Source of the DNA: Lepidodermella squamata
Lineage: Eukaryota > Gastrotricha
DNA: 64,000 nt
Reading direction: 5' to 3'
Assembly (NCBI GenBank): GCA_047495785.1
Contig: JBLDXI010000042.1
Coordinates: 3,100,001 to 3,164,000, forward strand
Shown: positions 9,811 through 20,790 of the stretch, in pieces
Numbering within the stretch: position 1 is the stretch's first letter
Layout of the letters: every line of letters begins with the position of its first letter
Notes under the pieces: generated by a model
Database searches by the model: none
The model's input: only the letters and a program-made list of their open reading frames with translations
Told to the model about the DNA's origin: nothing
Position numbers and translations under genes: made by a program

Positions 9811-10851
9811 TTACTAGTTCATTTTTTCTGGTGCATGAGATATCCCGAATAGTCAAGAGGAACAAATAAATTAGAGCTTAATACGGTCAATTGCCATTAT
9901 TAAATGTTATAAAACTTGGTCAGTGATATTTAGGACGCCGTTCTTCTAAAATGGTCAGTGTCTGAAATGGTCCAGTGATCATCCATGTGATTATTTAAAT
10001 ATTAAATAGCCAGAATAGCCAGAAAAACAAGGACGATTGACCTGAATAATAAGCTCGCAAATACATGATGAGCATTTTGGCAATATCTAGTGTTCATATA
10101 ACGTCTACTATAATTGAATATCTGGCCCTCTGTCTTAGCAAATTCAATGTCACGAGTATATCACTAGTTCGAGACATTGTGATTCATTTGATGATAATCT
10201 GACAAGCGAAGTGAATGGAATGATGAGTTCTCGTAACACCGTTCAGGACACGTAAAATATAGCTATAATTCTAAAAAGTCAGATAATTTAGGTTTGCTCT
10301 AACTTGCGGTAAATCTGCTGCGTGAATCCATGCCAGACTGACATCGTATGGTGGTAGTAATAAAATAATATCACAAACATTTAAAATTATGGGATATTGT
10401 GCGTAAACGCATGGGCAGCAAAGCGGTAAAAACTGAACCGGCTAAGTGCAGTAACAGCGGAAACTAAAGCTGTTTGCTAAATAGCTTATAGTCATTCTTA
10501 CAGGAGAGTAAAGCCAGCAAAGAAAATTCTTGGAAAAAGATCCAAACCAGTCTGATGATATTTAATGATATTGATTTTATGAAATCTGCAATAAATCCAT
10601 ATAAAATTCGAGAATCAAACCGAAAATGGTTTTCAGTTACAGATGAATCATCCAAAGTCGAAAATGTCCCAGTTGGGTTCTGGATGTGAATGTTGCATCA
10701 ATGAAAAGTGGGGTTCCGGTGCGAAATCCGAACGTTCTTGCACTAAGCTTTTTCGACTCAAAAATTACTTTTATTAGTAATCATTGTATAAAATTATAAG
10801 TTCCTTGAAATAATCACTGAGAAAGCATATATCATAAGTTCAATTTGCCAG
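9811..10851. other. Intergenic gap after the MITE
   Basis: AT-rich. No convincing gene, RNA or repeat. The 63-residue frame at 10464-10655 on the minus strand has no motif and no matching upstream exon that I could find. Confidence 0.4.
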
Positions 10852-11271
10852 TTAATTTTTAGAGTCAAGCATCCAAGCTAAGCAGCGCCAAACAGAGCTT
10901 CTGCTGCGGAATTCTGGTATAGTAGCAGTAGCCCCACAATTGGTGGATGCGTTTTCGTTACTGGTTTCAACAAGTTTTCGCAATGGCTCTGCTCCAACTT
11001 TGCATGGAGCCGCTTGACTTGCGTTGTCCGAGGCTGTTGGAACGACGTTCAAGTGAATATTCTCGGCTTGTTTTACAAGACAAAATGAATTCGGATGAGG
11101 ATTCGTTTCTTTGATACGTTTAACCTAGAAATGAAATGAAGCGGTTATTTTTGCCTAATAGCTGGCAGATAGATATTAACAAACCTGGTGTTCATTTTCG
11201 CTATCACTTTGCCGGCGTTTCTTGGCGACTTTCGGCAGATCAAAGCTCAATGGTTGACTTGCAAGAGCCAT
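10852..11271 (-). CDS. Small LxxLL-motif protein B (two exons)
   Basis: Exons 11271-11185 and 11124-10852 join in phase 0 across a 60-base intron to give 119 residues. The N-terminus has a strong basic nuclear-localisation-like patch (PKVAKKRRQSDSE). A middle block PLRKLVETS resembles ALRRLVTSQ of protein D at 16151. The protein ends SSVWRCLAWMLDSKN, where LAWML is a conservative variant of LxxLL and of the LAWLL in proteins C and D. No signal peptide and no known domain. Its TATA box is at 11352-11358. The family is not one I recognise; a nuclear role is inferred from the basic patch and the motif. Confidence 0.7.
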
Positions 11272-11351
11272 TTGTAAGTTCTCAGAAACTGTCATTAAAT
11301 TCTGATAAAATCAGTTTTAGAATTGCGTAAAAGCTGACAAGCAACGTTACC

Positions 11352-11358
11352 TTTTATA
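11352..11358 (-). promoter_or_regulatory. TATA box of LxxLL gene B
   Basis: TATAAAA on the minus strand, 81-87 bases before the ATG at 11271. Confidence 0.55.
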
Positions 11359-12533
11359 CTCCATTTAGCTCTGTCCGATCCAGTAAGGTGACGTTATTGC
11401 GATATATAACAATATCAATGTCTCAATTATCTTGCCTACTGTACATCAGGCCTCTGAAACTGGGCACCGATTGAACCGTAGCATTCATATCGGGCACGTT
11501 TGATTACGGCATGCCGGAAAACCTTGACGCCGTGTCCTTCCGCTGGTCTATTCCCTCAAAATCAAGTACTTTCACGTCTGTACTTCAACAAGTAGTGCTC
11601 CAAAGTTTGTCTAGATAATGCTATTTAAGTTATTAATCATGGAACTTACGACAAAACTTGACGCAACATTTAATTAGCTTTTGTCTTGAACGTCGAAGTG
11701 AGTCACCGGCAGAACTAGCGCACGTTATCTACTAATAACAGCTAATTAAAGCCGCCCGACATAGGGCGCGTGTAAAACGAAGTGTCGCCAGCTTCCGTGG
11801 TGTGGACTCGCACGATCATCACGCGACTTAAATGTCTTCTTGCAATTTAAACCTGAAAATGTGCGTCCGGATAATGAAAAACGCCATGTCGGGTTTTGTT
11901 GGTGACATGGGACATGGGATAGCAGAGATCGCCACTTTAATTGGCTTATCGCATTGCGACACCTCATATGGACATGCCCACCAGACCCTTTTGTTGCATG
12001 CTAATGATCTCCCAAACAAATCAAGTTCGGGGACTTGAAAATGCTATACATGGTTTAATTAATCATTATATAATTAAAAGTCTTTAGGAGGATAGACGTG
12101 GAACGATTCACCTCTAGTCGATACTTGAGACGACAGACTCATTTAAAGAGACAATTGTTTCAGAAAGAGTTTCCACGAAAAAATTCAGTCATTGAGACAA
12201 CAAGTCGTTCGTTTAACCAACTGAATCTCATTGCCTCATTACCATTACTAGGTTCCTCCATCGTGGCTAAAATCAGTTTCAGCTATCATTGCTACCTACA
12301 TGGAAAATGTTTCGACAGCTCCTTGATTTGCTATGGGGATTACAGCTTGTTTCTGCCCGTTATAGAATCTATGTGCTTGTAGCGAGTTCGAATACTTCAT
12401 TTGGATGGTCAGTTTCCGGTCCGCTCAGATCGCATAAAACTACTGGAGCATAGCATTCCAAGTTTTATTCATATTCGCTTCAGAATTTCTACCTCGAATC
12501 AATTTACTCATCTTGGATGGATGTCAGTTCAGC
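11359..12533. other. Intergenic gap between LxxLL gene B and the nuclear receptor
   Basis: Several short frames exist on both strands (for example 12098-12382 plus) but none has a motif or splice partner. No repeat seen. Confidence 0.4.
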
Positions 12534-14012
12534 TTAATAATCGGTCGGAAATTTTTTTGCCAGACATGCCAAGTTGTAATCAGCATAGGACTTCGGGGTA
12601 AACAGCGACAGGTGTGGGCGATTGGCCTGAAGAGCCCTAGCCAAGTGATTGCGCTCTGATTGGATTTGCAACAAAATGCTCGTTATCTGACCAACTTTCA
12701 CGCTGCGGTCATTGTCTGACACGTAATTGCCATCATTCAACTCGACAGCTGCCTTCAACTTATTTAGAGCGTGGGGCCTTGATTGTCCTAAGCGATAATT
12801 GAATTCAAAACACATACAGCTTGACAATATTATTGCGAAAACCTGTAATGAAAAGTGTCACTAACAGCAACGAAAACTCCCTCGGTGTTGGATGCCAAGC
12901 ATTGAGTACGCTGGCCAGGTGGCAACACTGTTGATAATAGGTCTGTCATATACACAAAATTTGAACTATTGAATAAGGAAAGCTAGGAACTTACTGCAAA
13001 TTCTGGCAAAAACTGTAAAATGATTTCGCCTTTGTGCTGAGATAAGCCGAAAGGTGCAGGCTCTAGGCGGTTAGTTTCTGCAAGAATAATAGGCAGCCAA
13101 AGCTCTGGTTGCTCTAAAGCTATTTCTGATGGCTCGCCAATGCAATCCGCCAGCTTTCGGAGGTAGTTATTCGCAGCTTTTGAACCATGCTCAAAGCTCT
13201 CCATCATCACAGTCCAGCAATCGGTGTCGCTGCACATGTACGTCAGTCTTGCATCGTTCCTAGCATGGGGTAGCTGAAATCGGAAGGTAACATGAACGTA
13301 TGCTTTGAAGGATATAGTTAGGTTACCAATGCCAACGATGCCGACAATTCCAGAGTCGCACTCATCACCTTGTCTCTTATGACTTCAAGTGATATACCTT
13401 CAGGAGAACCACTCTTATATGCAACGGTTGATAGTCTTTCTGGAAGGCTACTGAAGCTGCCATCAGCTGTCCCTTCTCTAAAGAAGTGCTCTGGGAAGTA
13501 TGTATAAGAATGAAATTATGAAAAAATCAGAATGACAGCCTCACCTGAGCCGATATCCATGCATCTCATGAAGCGGCATTTAGGACATGACATTCGAAGG
13601 AACACGCCGGAACCAGTTAGAATGGCGTTACGGCTTGCGACGGCGCATTTGTCGGTACCTGTGGTACAACGAAGTTTAGCAGCCCTGGCAGTCAAGCCAT
13701 GATTAGAAGCGTGTCGTTTGAAAAATTTCTGAAAAACAATGCTCCTGAAGCCATTTATCCTATGCAGTAATGTATAACCTTGCAAGCTTGGCATATCGGA
13801 ACGGATTGAGCTCTCACAGGGAACCGACATACCTATATACGAGTAAGGCATTTCGAAATTAAGTTCGAATTGAATAGTCGAATTGAATAGTTTACCAAAC
13901 AGCTGACGACTTCTGGTCCTATAATAGCTCTGGAACTTCCGGCTGCCTTCTTTCCCATCGAGATAACTTCAGATTTGCTTGCCCGAGGCTCAATGGTTAC
14001 TACATTTGCCAT
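12534..14012 (-). CDS. Divergent nuclear receptor (six exons)
   Basis: Exons 14012-13896, 13832-13779, 13728-13545, 13490-13327, 13273-12995 and 12842-12534 join with consistent phase to give 368 residues. Finger 1 spans exons 1-2: CLVC, 13 residues, CQACK, then KFFKRH in exon 3. Finger 2 is KLRC, six residues, C, a stretch ten residues longer than usual, then CPKCRFMRC and MDIGSE, the standard end of the DNA-binding domain. The P-box (QACKK) is unlike the common EGCKG, and the distal D-box has one extra residue. The C-terminal 230 residues are helical and fit a ligand-binding domain in size, but I cannot see a clear helix 3-5 signature or an AF-2 helix. DNA-binding transcription factor acting in the nucleus. 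A micro-exon inside the last intron was considered and dropped. Confidence 0.85.
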
Positions 14013-14910
14013 GGAATATGACTATCGCACTTGGAAAGTTGAAATAGGTAATTTCTTGTAAATAAGTCGTCTAACAAATTCGAGACAATAATTCGCTCAT
14101 ACGGTAGCAGATAGAGCGTGCCGAGATGGGTCTGAAGGGATGTAGGTGAAATCAATTACGATAGCGGACGATTCGCCCACACATGGGTGTGACTTTGTGG
14201 ACATCTGCACGATTGCCCGATCACTACCCTGGGCATTAACTCATTTGTGATCAATTATCAGATAAAAGTTCAAACGCTATTTCAAGCTCTGTTTGTTTAA
14301 TTTGACTTCAATCCGTGCATACGTCAGAGCCGACTCTCATAAATTAGGAATTAACTCGGTCTCAGCTTGAAATAACGTCAGCAGCTCGCGACATCCTTCC
14401 TTGCCACCGACATGCGATAGGTGCGGGTACTTGATAAATTCGGTCAACTTTTGCTCGAGATTTTCCAAAATAAGTAGCTTGCAATTTCAACCATTCGGTT
14501 GATTAATGCCGAACTATAAATTACTCCAAGCCATCCAACAGATATGAGATAACAGTAATAAAGTTAACGCGCTGCCCGAAAATGATATCCGTCTCATGAC
14601 AGAGTAAATGACAGAGTTGGAACAATTGAATTTTGGAACCCGCTAATCTGACTATTTCGGTTCGGCATTCTGACTTGAAATTGCTCTTATTTTGGGCAGT
14701 TCGGTTGATCAGTCCTCAAGGAATCAGCATCCAAGTAATTAGTAATTAGATGGACGAGTGGGCCTGCTGCAAACGCCACTGAAAGCCAACAAGCGCTCTT
14801 TTAAATCGTCAAGTGAATTTAAAACCTCACATCTATGAGTAATTTATTCATGTCACCATGTCACCTTATATAAACGAGAAAATAAAGCAATATACAAGAG
14901 TAAATTCGAG
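14013..14910. other. Upstream region of the nuclear receptor
   Basis: About 0.9 kb with no gene that I can support. It should hold the receptor promoter and the 3' end of gene C. Confidence 0.4.
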
Positions 14911-15278
14911 TCAACATTTTCCGAGATCTGAAATTTGAAGTCCGAATCCAGCCTGGGCCATCTGGTGTAGGGATTTATAATTCAGAGTTTTCTGACAAGC
15001 TTCAGCATCGTCATAAAGGAGCCAAGCCAAACTTCGAGTTAAAGCGTCTGAATTGCGCTGGTCCATTTTGGGAGCCAGGAAACTTCCGTCGCAAATAGCT
15101 ACACTGTTTCTTCTCAGCTGAAAGTAGAAATAGTAGGTAAATATCCGATTAGAGTGGCTATATAAGTTGCTACCTCAAAGGTACTCGTCTTATGCTGTTG
15201 TAGTCTTCCTACCAACTCCCTTTCCGTGGTCAGCAATGCGGCTAGTGTTATTGAAGGAAGGTTCGTATTGACAGCCAT
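14911..15278 (-). CDS. Small LxxLL-motif protein C (two exons)
   Basis: Exons 15278-15174 and 15117-14911 join in phase 0 across a 56-base intron to give 103 residues. It carries two LxxLL motifs: LAALL near the N-terminus (SITLAALLTTEREL) and LAWLL near the C-terminus (DALTRSLAWLLYDDAEA). The second aligns with the C-terminal motif of proteins A, B and D. A TATATA-rich box lies at about 15331-15336, some 55 bases before the ATG. No signal peptide. Not a family I recognise. It lies just upstream of the nuclear receptor on the same strand. Confidence 0.68.
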
Positions 15279-16150
15279 CTTATTCTCATATAGTAACGGA
15301 CTGGCATTTTCGGGCTCATAGCTGGGTAGATATATACACTTCGAGGTTCGAGACTGGTGACCTTATTTGTAACTTGTGACTACAACCTGTACCGAGCAAA
15401 AAATGTACCATTGTACGATAATGATAAAATAGTGGTCGAAAGACCGGTAAATGTCTTTTGAACTATGTATATGTGCAGTTAAAATCGTTGACGAGAGAAG
15501 TAACATGGTGCCCTAATTCTTGACCTAAAAATAGCAATCATCCCATGCCAGGCATAGTTTTGATGAGATTTACGTTGACAAATCAACGTTTGGGGACATT
15601 CAGTGCCAATGCATCTTGCATGTGATCAATTTTCTCAGTGTCTATGGTCTAGGACTCGTATTAGCCTCGCCCTATTATTGTATTATTGAATCATTTTGAT
15701 CATTATACAGACGTGTTTCACAGAATTGTACGTGAATACAAACTCAATTGACGTAATTGCTTTGAAAAGTGAGACTTTACATTGAGAGAGATGTAAAAGT
15801 GGACCATGGTAAATGGTTGAAGGGGGTATGGCAGACTGCAGGCCTAATCAACGAGGTTGTGGATCTTGGCTGCCACACAAAATTGAACATCAAATCAGTC
15901 ACGGGTTCAGTCACGGGTCGTATATGGAAGAAAAGAATCCCCATCGCTCAGTGTTCCCCACGACGTTATTTTTTATTTGCAAGGGCTGATGTTTCGAACA
16001 ATCGAACGTCGGGGATTTTGGCGAAAATCCTTGAATTGAGTCAGGAATTATAGAGCACAAGAAATCTCATAGCTGTTTTATTTTTGCTCAGGGCACAGTC
16101 AATATCAAACAAATCATTTTTGTTATTGGTTTTTGTTAATTTACGCAGTT
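15279..16150. other. Intergenic gap between LxxLL genes C and D
   Basis: Promoter of gene C, then about 0.8 kb without a supported gene. The plus frame at 15769-16053 has no motif. Confidence 0.4.
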
Positions 16151-16592
16151 TCATTGATTAGCGCACGCACTGTGGCGATTTGAGAGGATGGGTAAGCCGT
16201 AAATCGGAATTTGATGCATTTTCCCAGTCTTCGAAGTCACCGGCGCGATGTCTTGCTCAAGGAGCCAGGCCAAACAGTGACTCAGTGCCGTAGTTTTAGA
16301 AATCTGGCCTCCATTTTGGATGGGCAAGTCTTTTGATGGAGTTTCGCTATCCTCGGGTTGACTTGTTACCAAGCGCCTCAACGCATCACTTGAGTTTGAC
16401 GATGCTTGATGCTTTTGAATTTGATTTTCCAAGTACCTGTGGAGAACGTGGTTTGGTCCTAAATCCATTTCCTTGATTGGCTTTTTTAGGGTAACCTGCA
16501 ATTATCAAATAAATTATGAATGAGGCTAGTTAAAGCTTAAGCTGTCAACTAACCTTTTTCTTGAGCCAGATGTACTCTTGGAAAGATGACAT
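16151..16592 (-). CDS. Small LxxLL-motif protein D (two exons)
   Basis: Exons 16592-16554 and 16495-16151 join in phase 0 across a 58-base intron to give 127 residues. The N-terminus is basic (WLKKKVTLKKPIKE). The middle has ALRRLVTSQPEDSETPS, similar to PLRKLVETSNEN of protein B, and the motif region reads TTALSHCLAWLLEQD. The similarity to B over two separate blocks supports common descent. No signal peptide or known domain. A nuclear cofactor role is inferred only from the LxxLL motif and its neighbours. Confidence 0.68.
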
Positions 16593-17808
16593 GCTTTCTT
16601 TTGAGGAAATTGAATGTTGCTGCTGGATTTGCGCAGTCAAATTTTGTGACGAGATCATTAGGCTGCGGCTTTGAGCTTAACAAAACTTTGAGATTGTGTC
16701 TGGGTGAAACAGCGCCAACTTCCGCAGCTTATCCCAACTTAAATAGAAGTAGGAAAGTGACCGAAATCAGGTGTCCGCAATGTGTCAAACTTGACTAAAT
16801 TTAGTAGCGCGTCATGACCAAATTAATTCCTAGCTGGTATAAGTGACGTCGATCGACATTAAGTCGGGTAAAATTATACCTAGTATCGCTTGACCTAATT
16901 TGCCATCAACCAGAACGAGACATTTGCCTTAAGCAATATTGACCAGCCGTGAAACAAGACGTGGGCGGTATCGCTTGGCTTGATCACTAAATGAATGTCG
17001 ATCCCTTGATCGTATGGGAAACTCGGCTAATGTTCAACTTCGTTTTCGCTTAGGACAGACAGCTGGCTTACGATTTGAGCAAAATAACAATCATGTACTA
17101 AAGCCATTTAAACATTCGACATTTAAGACACATTATTGAGTTGATCAGCATTATCGATGAAAAGAGTGACCGTCAGAAAATCTCTGGTCCAAATATATGG
17201 CCTCATGATGACGATTAATGAACTAAATTTACTAAAAATGAACAGTCAAATTAGTTGTGCAATTGGATTCATGATAATTTCTTTGTCATGCTTAGACGAT
17301 ATTTTTTATAAATGTACGTTAGTGGATAAGTCGGGCGTATTTCAATGTTAGGGATTAAAATCTCGGTCAAACGCACATCAGCAGCAATGTTTCATTCCTT
17401 GATTAAACAGAAATGAGGCTAAATTGGATCGGCTACCCGGTGACGGTGCCAAACCTAAAACTTGAAATCATAGACATGTTCGGAGCGGCCTCAGAATAAG
17501 ACAGTACGTCGGTGATCCGGTGAACAGAAAAATACATTCTTTTCATTTGATGAATGAACAACTTTGAAGCAGCTTCACTGTCAACAGCTCCAGAATATGA
17601 GATAAGCGCATGAATCAATTGGTGAAATTTGCATAAATACAGGAGTGGATCCAGGTGTTTATTCAATTTGGCAGTAGGATAGTAAATTTTATGAATGGAA
17701 ATAGCTGCTGTTTACGGCCTGGTATCATACGCCAGACAACGGCAAATTTAAAACCACCTTGTATTCCAAAACCATTTGTATATGATTAACTCACACTGAA
17801 ACTCAGAC
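16593..17808. other. Intergenic gap, with one candidate minus-strand exon at 17433-17680
   Basis: The minus frame at 17433-17666 (open to about 17690) reads HLDPLLYLCKFHQLIHALIS and so contains LDPLL. I could not find a first exon with matching phase, so it stays a candidate only. Nothing else is supported. Confidence 0.25.
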
Positions 17809-17814
17809 TATAAG
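17809..17814 (+). promoter_or_regulatory. TATA box of the copper transporter gene
   Basis: TATAAG, 58 bases before the ATG at 17867, the same spacing as other genes in this window. Confidence 0.5.
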
Positions 17815-17866
17815 TCGCACTTCAGTTGCCGCCTCATTGTTAACTACGGTTAGCTATGGTAGGCCT

Positions 17867-19056
17867 ATGCTTTTATGGTCTATGGTTTCCTATAAGAAGA
17901 AGCAAGTAAACATACGAGCCTTACTTCTTTTGAGTTTGTTCAATTTATATATTATGCAAGTCGGCCACGCGTTTAGCGGTCCCATAGACGATGAAAAACA
18001 ACAACACGAATGCGTCAAAAGCTTGGTTAGTTCTTATACCGAGGCCTTTTGCTCGTAGCAATTGCATCAAATGCACGGAACCCTGTAGTTTTTCTCTCCT
18101 TGTTAAGGCCTAGTTTCACTTTTCTGAACTTATACACTCCGGACATTTGCAACAAGCAGATTGTTACAGAATTTCTCGATCGTGATTGAGATGGATCATA
18201 ATCATGACCACAGCATGCACGGCATGCAAATGCCGATGCAAATGGCGTCAACAACAATGAAATCGCTCGCCCAATCTTTATTTACAACGACCTTCCAACC
18301 GAGTTCTCCGTCCACCAAAATCTCCACGGTTGCTGCTACAACAACAACTGCTGCAACGTTTGCTGCTACCCAAACAACTACGGCCGAAAAAGTCATGGAA
18401 GCCATGCATATGCATGACCATCATGATCATGATCATGGCGATAGTCTTCCATTAAGTGATAGCAAAAGCGAACACAGCATGTCTATGCCGATGGTTTTCT
18501 TTGAAAGCAGCAATAACTTCAAAGTCCTGTTCGAGGCTTGGGTGGTCGACCACCAGTGGCGTAAGTCCCTAAAATGCAAATTCGCTTTCCTAGTTTTCTC
18601 ATTTTTTAACTGATAGAATTCGCCCTTACTATAATCGGCTGCTTTTTCATGGGGTTCGTCTTTGAAGCTCTACGAATCCTGCGCCAGGTCCATTTCCAGA
18701 AACAAGGGCGAAACATGTTGCCATGGAAGAGGACAAACAGCAAACAGGCTATCAACCAGCAAAGTTGCTGTGAAAGCAACAGTAACAGTGAAGATGCTGC
18801 CCCCAGCAATATTAAAGCTACGTCACTGAACCAAGGAATTGAAGTGAACACAGGTTTTTTCAGCGCTTTCCACGTTGTCCAGACGATTCTTCACCTACTC
18901 ATGGCTTGCCTTGGCTACCTGTTGATGCTAGCCGTTATGTCTTTTAACATTTGGGTTTTCGTGGCGATTGTAGGCGGTCTAACCGTAGGCTACCTCGCTC
19001 TAGGCCATTTTGTCAAACCAGGAAAATTCACTGGAATTTGCGATGACTGCTGTTAG
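17867..19056 (+). CDS. Ctr1: CTR-family high-affinity copper transporter
   Basis: Exons 17867-18025, 18170-18560 and 18617-19056. It imports Cu(I) across the plasma membrane as a trimer. The N-terminal ectodomain is rich in His and Met (MDHNHDHSMHGMQMPMQM and HMHDHHDHDHGD), with a Thr-rich spacer and then MSMPMVFF just before TM1. TM1 begins in exon 2 and continues FALTIIGCFFMGFVFEALR in exon 3. TM2 has the MxxxM copper gate (MLAVM) and TM3 has GxxxG (GLTVG). The C-terminus ends Cys-Asp-Asp-Cys-Cys in place of the usual HCH. Exon 1 joins in phase 0 and adds a hydrophobic signal-like segment (RALLLLSLFNLYIMQVGHA) ahead of the usual start. If exon 1 is untranslated, translation starts at 18191 (MDHNHDH). 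Confidence 0.92.
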
Positions 19057-19090
19057 TATTTAAATGCAACTGAACATTTAATATTTCTTG

Positions 19091-19096
19091 AATAAA
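19091..19096 (+). terminator. Poly(A) signal of the copper transporter gene
   Basis: AATAAA, 35 bases after the stop codon. Confidence 0.6.
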
Positions 19097-19187
19097 TTTA
19101 TTATTTTTATTTCAATATTAAGAAAACACTGTCACTTGATGATCATAATTAACGAAACTGCACAACACTTAGTTATGACAAATGCGT

Positions 19188-20408
19188 TTAGAAGATGAAA
19201 CGGTTCAAAGCTGGTATTCCGGCCAAAGAGATGAACAACAAGGTAGATGAATAGGCGATCCTTGGGCCACAGTAGGATTTTACTGTTTTCGCCGTAGTAC
19301 CAGCAGCGGTAGTTGGGGCGGCAGTCATCGCAGCTGTTGTAGTTGTTACTTCTGTCACCGCAACAGGTGCAGCTCGAGGTACCATCGCTGTCGATGAATC
19401 ATTCGATAGAGCCACAGTGTCATTCGCAGTTACTTGATGATCGATCGTACCATTTAAAGCCCCACCGGTGTCATTTGCTTGGTGCATAGTTGTATCCATC
19501 ATAGCAGCCGTAGTCATTATCATCATTTCTGTGGTTGGAGGTGGTTGAGTTGTAACCATCATGGTCGTAGACTCTGTTGTAGTCTCGTGGTGTAAAGCAG
19601 AAATTGCCATCATAGCTACTCCAGCAACTTCATGATCGCAAAAATGGCCAGCGTCGTTGCATAGTTCGGAGCAGCAGAAGCAAATCTAAATAACTGAAAC
19701 TCGGAAAAAGTTGAAGATGAAGAGTCAAGTTTATACCACAATTCTCTGGCCATCTTTAGAGTAGGAATCCGAACCATTTACGCCGTGTTCACATGTTTGG
19801 GAAATGCTGCTGTCGTTTCTCGGCGGCATGCAACCATGCCGTTTCCAGTTCGTTGGTAAGGAATCATTTCCCGACATCGACTCGATCGTCATATGGCTGA
19901 GAGATGACTCATCCAAAGAAACGGTTTTCTGTGAAAAAGTCCAATGATTTACTTGTGAATTATAAGATGGCTAAGGATTAAGGATTCGATTTCTACCTTA
20001 TAATCCTTTCTTTATTGGAGAAACTCAAAATTAAGCTGGAGAGCAAAAACTTGGAAGCTTTCCTTAAATCAGACGATTCAAGGCAAAATTCTGAGACTCA
20101 TTCTGGTGATACCGTTGAACTCCTTAGCCTCATTTGAAATGCACGTTTCATCTAGCTGGCACACATGAATCCTAGATTCCGCAGGCGAATAACGAAACGA
20201 ACCCGGGTTCTTACTTACTGTGCAAAATTCGCAGCCATGGACGATGGAAACATTGCCGGATTGTTCGTCCGAGTGGTAACACGTAAAGTTCGCTGGAATG
20301 GTAAATTCTCAAGGAATGGTTTTATGGACAAACCGTGGTGGTTATACCTTGGACGGGGCAGGTTTGTAACAGGATAACAGTGAGGCTAAATACTGCAAGA
20401 ACAATCAT
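19188..20408 (-). CDS. Ly6/three-finger-like GPI protein with Thr/Met-rich stalk
   Basis: Sure exons: 20408-20348 (signal peptide MIVLAVFSLTVILLQTC), 20292-20219 (CYHSDEQ, HGCEFCT), 19928-19737 (KRHGCMPPR, SQTCEHG) and 19685-19188. A middle exon near 20155-20113 (LDETCISNEAKEFN) would bring the cysteines to ten, the three-finger number, but its junction to the next exon is not phase-clean with the acceptor I prefer. The last exon opens ICFCCSELCND, the CC-x4-CN signature of Ly6 proteins. A long Thr/Met/Ala-rich stretch with several N-glycosylation sites follows. The C-terminal hydrophobic tail fits GPI anchoring. Probably an extracellular membrane-tethered protein. Exon 1/2 phases match the two tryptophan-rich genes at 23911 and 26322. 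Confidence 0.7.
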
Positions 20409-20790
20409 GTAAGCTCTCGATTCGTAATAACCGAAGATATCTCTAAAAATCACTGCGATATAAGAACGTGTACCCCTATGATGATGATTCGCGCAGTGTT
20501 TACCTTTCTGAATAAATTAATTGCACCGGGATGACGACGAAAAAACGGCTGATGGTATGATAAACATCGCATCATCTAAAAAATGATTGGCCCCGGTTTT
20601 TTTCAGACTAAACGTCCGCAATTGATTTTTTTTATCACAGCCGGATGGCGGCTATAAAAGGCCGAGTTGCTCGGCAAATAATCGCCTGAAATCAAAGTCC
20701 TGTAATGTTTGCACACGACTGAGCTCATAAGTGAGCTAAAACAGCAAATAAAATCAGCTTTCAGCCTGCATCAAATGCTCATTTATTATT
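20409..20790. other. Intergenic gap with an orphan plus-strand TATA box
   Basis: A strong TATAAAA at 20653-20659 on the plus strand is followed by AATAAA at about 20747 without a coding frame between them. It may be a leftover promoter. Nothing else seen. Confidence 0.35.

Noticed and set aside
11746-12382. Short frames on both strands between LxxLL gene B and the nuclear receptor
   Set aside because: No LxxLL motif, no splice partner and no family resemblance.
12851-12994. 18-base micro-exon inside the last intron of the nuclear receptor
   Set aside because: It keeps frame, but direct splicing from the GTAAGT donor to the CATTACAG acceptor is simpler and also keeps frame.
15340-15365. GGTTCGAGACT, resembling a tRNA B box
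   Set aside because: No matching A box or cloverleaf around it. I see no convincing tRNA or rRNA gene in the window.
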